A stretch of 8,341 nucleotides of DNA from an uncultured Actinomycetes bacterium. GTDB taxonomy: Bacteria > Actinomycetota > Actinomycetes > Nanopelagicales > Nanopelagicaceae. Positions 5,057 through 8,341 of the stretch are shown here, one piece after another (within the stretch, counting starts at the first letter, position 1; each line of letters begins with the position of its first letter). A program made the position numbers and the translations under genes. Below the pieces are notes generated by a model that worked only from the letters and a program-made list of their open reading frames with translations, was not told the origin of the DNA and ran no database searches. The DNA lies in the NCBI GenBank assembly GCA_903832395.1, contig CAILBF010000103.1:1-8341 (forward strand), given 5' to 3'.

Positions 5057-6112
5057 TTAAATACGGTTAGGCTTCCAAAAAAGTTTCTCTACATACCGAA
5101 ATGACAGAATTGACAGCCCCAGACTCGTTATAAGCCCGCAAACTAATTGGAAAATATTTGCCCTTGCACCACCCACGGCTAGATATATCGGCCAGTGCAG
5201 CAAATAGAGTGAATATGAAAAGTCCCCCATATAGATTAGTGATCTTGCCCAAGTAGTTAGATGAGCTGAGAACATTAATTGAAAAGCTAATCCAACCAAT
5301 ACTATGTTTGTACACATATTAGCTATTCTATTTGATGGAGTAATTGTAAATATGCCAGATATATTCAATATAAAAAACATTCCAATGAATGCTGATAAAA
5401 TCCTATTTCTCTTAAAGTTGAATTGCTCTTCTAAAAAACAGTAGATTGTCCCCAAAGTAAACATTGCGGTAACCTCTATTGATCTTAGTACGATTGTCTG
5501 ACTCATTTGAGCTGTAATGAGAACAACTATTGGAAAAACAACGACAAATGTTATGCCTAATACATAAAGTCGCATTCGATACCTGACTTTCATTAACACA
5601 GGAATGGTTAGGATGCACCAAATGAAGTAGAGTTGCATTTCAGTTGCTAAGGTCCAGAAATGGCCGAGCCCTAAAGCGGTTGTACTAGCATTCCCAGGGA
5701 TAAGACCAAAAATACTTCCTATGTATAGGAAGTATCCTAAACTTAATTTCAAGTAGTCACTGACTAGTCCGGGTAGGAACCCTGAAACTGATAAAACTAA
5801 TATAAATACAATAACTACATATGCGGCAGGTACTAGGCGTTTGGCTCTCTTAAATAGGAATGCCTTTATAACAATCTTGCCTGTCTTTCGCAGTTCAGCC
5901 ACAAGCATCGATGAAATTAAGTATCCACTTATTATGAAAAATAGGTCGACTCCATATGTTCCTAGCAGTGGGATATGTGCGAAGTGCGAGGTGACTACCA
6001 GAATAACTGCGATGCCTCTGATAAACTGAATATTCTTATTCCAGGTTCGAACGTGCCAGACTTTAGTAGTCTCACCTATTGCTACCGGGGGACGTCTTTC
6101 GAAAAAAAGCAA
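5057..6112 (-). CDS. Acyltransferase family 3 (OafA/YrhL-type) membrane protein, 351 aa
   Basis: Such proteins move acyl groups, often acetyl, across the membrane onto cell-surface sugars. Motifs in order: IQFIRGIAVILVVTSHF with His43 (28-44), GVDLFFIISGYLI (54-66), the basic FKRAKRLVPA (87-96), HFWTLATEMQ (151-160), and GDFSYSLYLLHWPI (296-309), ending FRYVEKLFWKP (338-348). The usual VEEQ is TEMQ here. About ten hydrophobic segments fill the protein, and there is no SGNH domain. The TTG at 6112 follows AAGGGGG; an in-frame TAA at 6125-6127 blocks any earlier start. The conserved domain begins near residue 25. The gene is visibly AT-richer than topA and lies 64 bp after it on the same strand, suggesting later insertion. 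The acceptor cannot be named from sequence. Confidence 0.88.
   Translation of the reverse strand: MLFFERRPPVAIGETTKVWHVRTWNKNIQFIRGIAVILVVTSHFAHIPLLGTYGVDLFFIISGYLISSMLVAELRKTGKIVIKAFLFKRAKRLVPAAYVVIVFILVLSVSGFLPGLVSDYLKLSLGYFLYIGSIFGLIPGNASTTALGLGHFWTLATEMQLYFIWCILTIPVLMKVRYRMRLYVLGITFVVVFPIVVLITAQMSQTIVLRSIEVTAMFTLGTIYCFLEEQFNFKRNRILSAFIGMFFILNISGIFTITPSNRIANMCTNIVLVGLAFQLMFSAHLTTWARSLIYMGDFSYSLYLLHWPIYLAVGGARANIFQLVCGLITSLGLSILSFRYVEKLFWKPNRI
5712..5735 (-). repeat. Terminator-like 10-bp hairpin inside the acyltransferase gene
   Basis: On the plus strand ATACTTCCTA (5712-5721) and TAGGAAGTAT (5726-5735) are perfect arms with a 4-base loop. Read on the minus (coding) strand, the stem ends in TATTTTT, which resembles a weak intrinsic terminator, though the stem is not GC-rich. 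It lies within the sense gene, at about residues 126-134. Confidence 0.6.
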
Positions 6113-6117
6113 CAGCG

Positions 6118-6124
6118 CCCCCTT
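6118..6124 (-). promoter_or_regulatory. Ribosome binding site of the acyltransferase gene
   Basis: AAGGGGG lies five bases upstream of the TTG start at 6112 on the minus strand. It is the main support for that start; the ATG at 6132 is out of frame and reads to an early stop. No clear promoter or terminator is seen in 6125-6176, so the gene may be read through from topA. Confidence 0.45.
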
Positions 6125-6176
6125 TTATTCATTTTCAATATGCATCTGGTCCAATGCTACGGGTCGGCTTAGGTCC

Positions 6177-8341
6177 TTATCGTGTCTTTGGTTTAGCTTT
6201 TCCAGTTGCGGCTTTTTTAGCAGCTTTCTTCGCACCGGCCTTCTTTACAACATTCTTAGTTAGCGTCGGTGCAGTGTCACCTTTTTTAGGCTTGGCTGCA
6301 GCTTTCTTTCGGGTCTTCTTAGGCGATGGACCATTCTCGGCCTCCCACGCACGACGTCCGGCAAGGAGCTCTAATCCGCGCTCCAGAGTCATTCCCTCTG
6401 CGGTATCACCGCGGCGAAGCGTTGCATTGGTTTCACCATCAGTGACATACATGCCAAAGCGGCCATCTTTAATAATTAGTGGTTTTTCGGTGGTTGGATC
6501 AACGCCCAGCTCTTTAACAGGTGGCTTTGCAACGCCGCGGCGGCGCTCTTTTGGCTTTGAATAAATCTCAAGGGCCTCATCTAATGTCAACGAAAATAAT
6601 TGATCCTCTGATGTAAGCGTGCGGCTATCAAGACCGGCCTTTAAGTACGGACCGTATCGACCATTTTGAATCGTGATGTCATCGCCGGATGAATTTGTAC
6701 CCAAGACGCGAGGAAGTGAAAGTAAACGCAGCGCATCTTCGTAGGTGACTGTATCTAACGTCATTGTTGCAAGAAGGGATGCCGTCTTAGCTTTTGGCGC
6801 ATCGGCTTTTTTACGTTTCTTTTTTCCGGATGAAGTTAATTCGGGTTCGACAACGGGTAGAACTTCAGTGATGTACGGACCAAAGCGTCCACTCTTTGCG
6901 ATAACTGGAAAGCCGGTTTGCGGATCAATACCTAATTCGCGCTCCCCTGAAGGAGCTTCTAATAATTCAATTGCTTTGGCGAGCGTTAACTCATCGGGTG
7001 CTAAAGACTCTGGAATATTTGCTAACTTGCGCTCTTCATCGGGCAAGTTCTGTTGCAAATAGGCACCGTAGCGACCAACACGGATTTCAATTGTGTCGGA
7101 TAAATTCATGGTATTGGTTGCACGTGCATCGATTACGCCAAGATCGGCAGAGAGTTCATTTAATCCTGGTTGTCCATCGACGCCGTAGAAGAAATCGCGC
7201 AACCAGTCAACGCGACCAGCCTCACCGGCAGCGATCTTGTCTAAATCCTCTTCCATGCTGGCCGTGAACTCGTAATCAACCAACTTTGTAAAGTGGGTTT
7301 CAAGTAGGCCTGTCACTGAAAAAGCGAGGAACGTTGGAACTAATGCGCGGCCGCGCTTGTATACATACCCGCGATCTTGAATAGTCTGAATAATTGATGC
7401 GAACGTTGATGGGCGGCCGATGCCGAGCTCTTCTAACTTTTTAACAAGGGTTGGCTCGGTATAGCGGGCTGGTGGCTTAGTTTCATGGCCTTCACAGGTG
7501 TATTCATTGACTTTAACGTTTTGCCCCAACGTCATCGCTGGCAAGCGTTTATCTTCGGTCTCTTCATCTTTGTTCTCATCGGTGACAATGTCATCGTAGG
7601 CCGCTAAGAAGCCCGGGAAAGTTATTACTGAACCGTTAGCGCGAAAGATAGTTGCTTTGCCATCATTTGTTGCGGCATCAAAATCAACACGCATCTGCAT
7701 TTTTTTAGCATCTGCCATCTGGGATGCAACGGTGCGCTTCCAAATTAAGTCATAGAGCGCGAATTCATCGCGTGATAATTCTGGTGCAAGCTCGCCTGGA
7801 GTTTTAAATGTCTCTCCCGCTGGACGGATTGCCTCGTGCGCCTCTTGAGCATTCTTAGTTTTACCAACGTATGTGCGTGGTGCATCTGCAACATGGTCAG
7901 CACCATATAAAGACTTCGCAGCTTTGCGCGCAGCTTCAATGGCTTGTGAGGATAAATTTATGCTGTCTGTACGCATATACGTGATGTAGCCATTTTCATA
8001 CAGGCGCTGAGCAATACGCATTGTGATTTGTGCGCCCCACCCTAGACGACTGCCAGCATCTTGTTGCATGGTCGAAGTTGTAAAAGGTGGCTTAGGACGC
8101 TCGGTGCGTGGACTTTCTTCCATCGACTTAACGGTTAGCGAAGCAGAGTTAAGGCTTTCAACTAAGTGCTTAGCGCCAGTTTCATCGAGTAATAAAATGT
8201 TGGCAAGTGATTTTTCTTTTACTGCACCATCGGCGCCAAAATCTGATGTAGCTGCAACGCGCTTGCCATCTACTTCTAAAAGGCGGGCGTTGAAGCCAAG
8301 TGCAGTAGCTGCTGCTAGATCCCACCAACCCGATGAGATAA
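6177..8341 (-). CDS. topA: DNA topoisomerase I (type IA), N-terminus outside the window
   Basis: Topoisomerase I relaxes negative supercoils by cutting one strand through a tyrosine. The open frame runs off the window edge and shows 720 residues; about 200-250, including the Toprim metal site, are missing compared with actinobacterial TopA of about 900-950 aa. Numbering from the first visible residue, the catalytic Tyr121 sits in GYITYMRTDS (codon 7977-7979). EAHEAIRPA and LEELGIGRPSTFASIIQTIQ are further family motifs. The C-terminus lacks zinc fingers; it has four repeats marked GRYGAY, GRFGPY, GRYGPY and GRFGMY (visible residues about 422, 484, 560 and 626), then a Lys/Ala-rich tail. Such tails help DNA binding and processivity in actinobacterial TopA. 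The reading frame continues upstream of the ATG at 8123, which is internal. The acyltransferase gene follows after 64 bp. Confidence 0.97.
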   Translation of the reverse strand, partial: ISSGWWDLAAATALGFNARLLEVDGKRVAATSDFGADGAVKEKSLANILLLDETGAKHLVESLNSASLTVKSMEESPRTERPKPPFTTSTMQQDAGSRLGWGAQITMRIAQRLYENGYITYMRTDSINLSSQAIEAARKAAKSLYGADHVADAPRTYVGKTKNAQEAHEAIRPAGETFKTPGELAPELSRDEFALYDLIWKRTVASQMADAKKMQMRVDFDAATNDGKATIFRANGSVITFPGFLAAYDDIVTDENKDEETEDKRLPAMTLGQNVKVNEYTCEGHETKPPARYTEPTLVKKLEELGIGRPSTFASIIQTIQDRGYVYKRGRALVPTFLAFSVTGLLETHFTKLVDYEFTASMEEDLDKIAAGEAGRVDWLRDFFYGVDGQPGLNELSADLGVIDARATNTMNLSDTIEIRVGRYGAYLQQNLPDEERKLANIPESLAPDELTLAKAIELLEAPSGERELGIDPQTGFPVIAKSGRFGPYITEVLPVVEPELTSSGKKKRKKADAPKAKTASLLATMTLDTVTYEDALRLLSLPRVLGTNSSGDDITIQNGRYGPYLKAGLDSRTLTSEDQLFSLTLDEALEIYSKPKERRRGVAKPPVKELGVDPTTEKPLIIKDGRFGMYVTDGETNATLRRGDTAEGMTLERGLELLAGRRAWEAENGPSPKKTRKKAAAKPKKGDTAPTLTKNVVKKAGAKKAAKKAATGKAKPKTR

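Noticed and set aside
6079..6564. 161-aa open frame on the plus strand
   Set aside because: It is antisense to the topA tail and the acyltransferase start; its Ala/Phe-rich protein reflects the complement of Lys/Ala codons.
1..8341. tRNA genes, CRISPR arrays, IS elements or riboswitches
   Set aside because: No cloverleaf, no regularly spaced repeats, no transposase and no known riboswitch core were recognised by reading both strands.

Overview
The window looks like chromosomal DNA from a streamlined, moderate-GC actinobacterium, possibly a freshwater planktonic lineage such as Ca. Nanopelagicales/acI. This is inferred from three things: the actinobacterial order topA, then MFS-thymidylate kinase fusion, then holB; a TopA whose C-terminus carries GR(Y/F)GxY repeats and a Lys/Ala-rich tail; and base composition well below that of Streptomyces or Mycobacterium. 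No search was run, so the taxonomic call is an inference.

Layout: (1) 1-62, minus: the first 20 codons of a gene for a probable exported lipoprotein. (2) 63-206: a divergent promoter region. (3) 207-768, plus: a two-gene toxin-antitoxin-like module, a BrnT-like small protein followed by a ribbon-helix-helix (CopG-type) protein. (4) 1944-781, minus: holB, ending 12 bp from the module and convergent with it. (5) 4145-1941, minus: a 734-aa fusion of a 12-TM MFS transporter-like domain and dTMP kinase, with a Lys-rich repeated tail; it overlaps holB by ATGA. (6) 4146-4254: a divergent promoter region. (7) 4255-4988, plus: a Phd/VapB antitoxin and a PIN-domain VapC toxin, overlapping by TTGA. (8) 6112-5057, minus: an AT-rich acyltransferase-3 membrane protein. 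(9) 8341-6177, minus: topA, lacking its N-terminal Toprim region.

The core genes topA, tmk and holB concern DNA topology, dTTP supply and the replicative clamp loader. Accessory genes have been placed between them: acyltransferase plus VapBC between topA and tmk, and the BrnT-like/RHH pair beyond holB. Three starts (the lipoprotein, the MFS-tmk fusion and vapB) share the same arrangement, a TAnnnT box, six bases, then ATG, as expected for leaderless mRNAs. The BrnT-like gene breaks this rule: a near-consensus TTGACA-N17-TAATAT promoter directly abuts its ATG.

Most worth a second look: the perfect 13-bp inverted repeat inside vapC, over its catalytic Glu codon; the 9-bp palindromic operator on the vapB -10 box; the promoter/start conflict of the first TA module and its 11-bp-phased operator-like repeats; a terminator-like hairpin inside the acyltransferase gene; and the MFS-Tmk fusion with its repeated basic tail.
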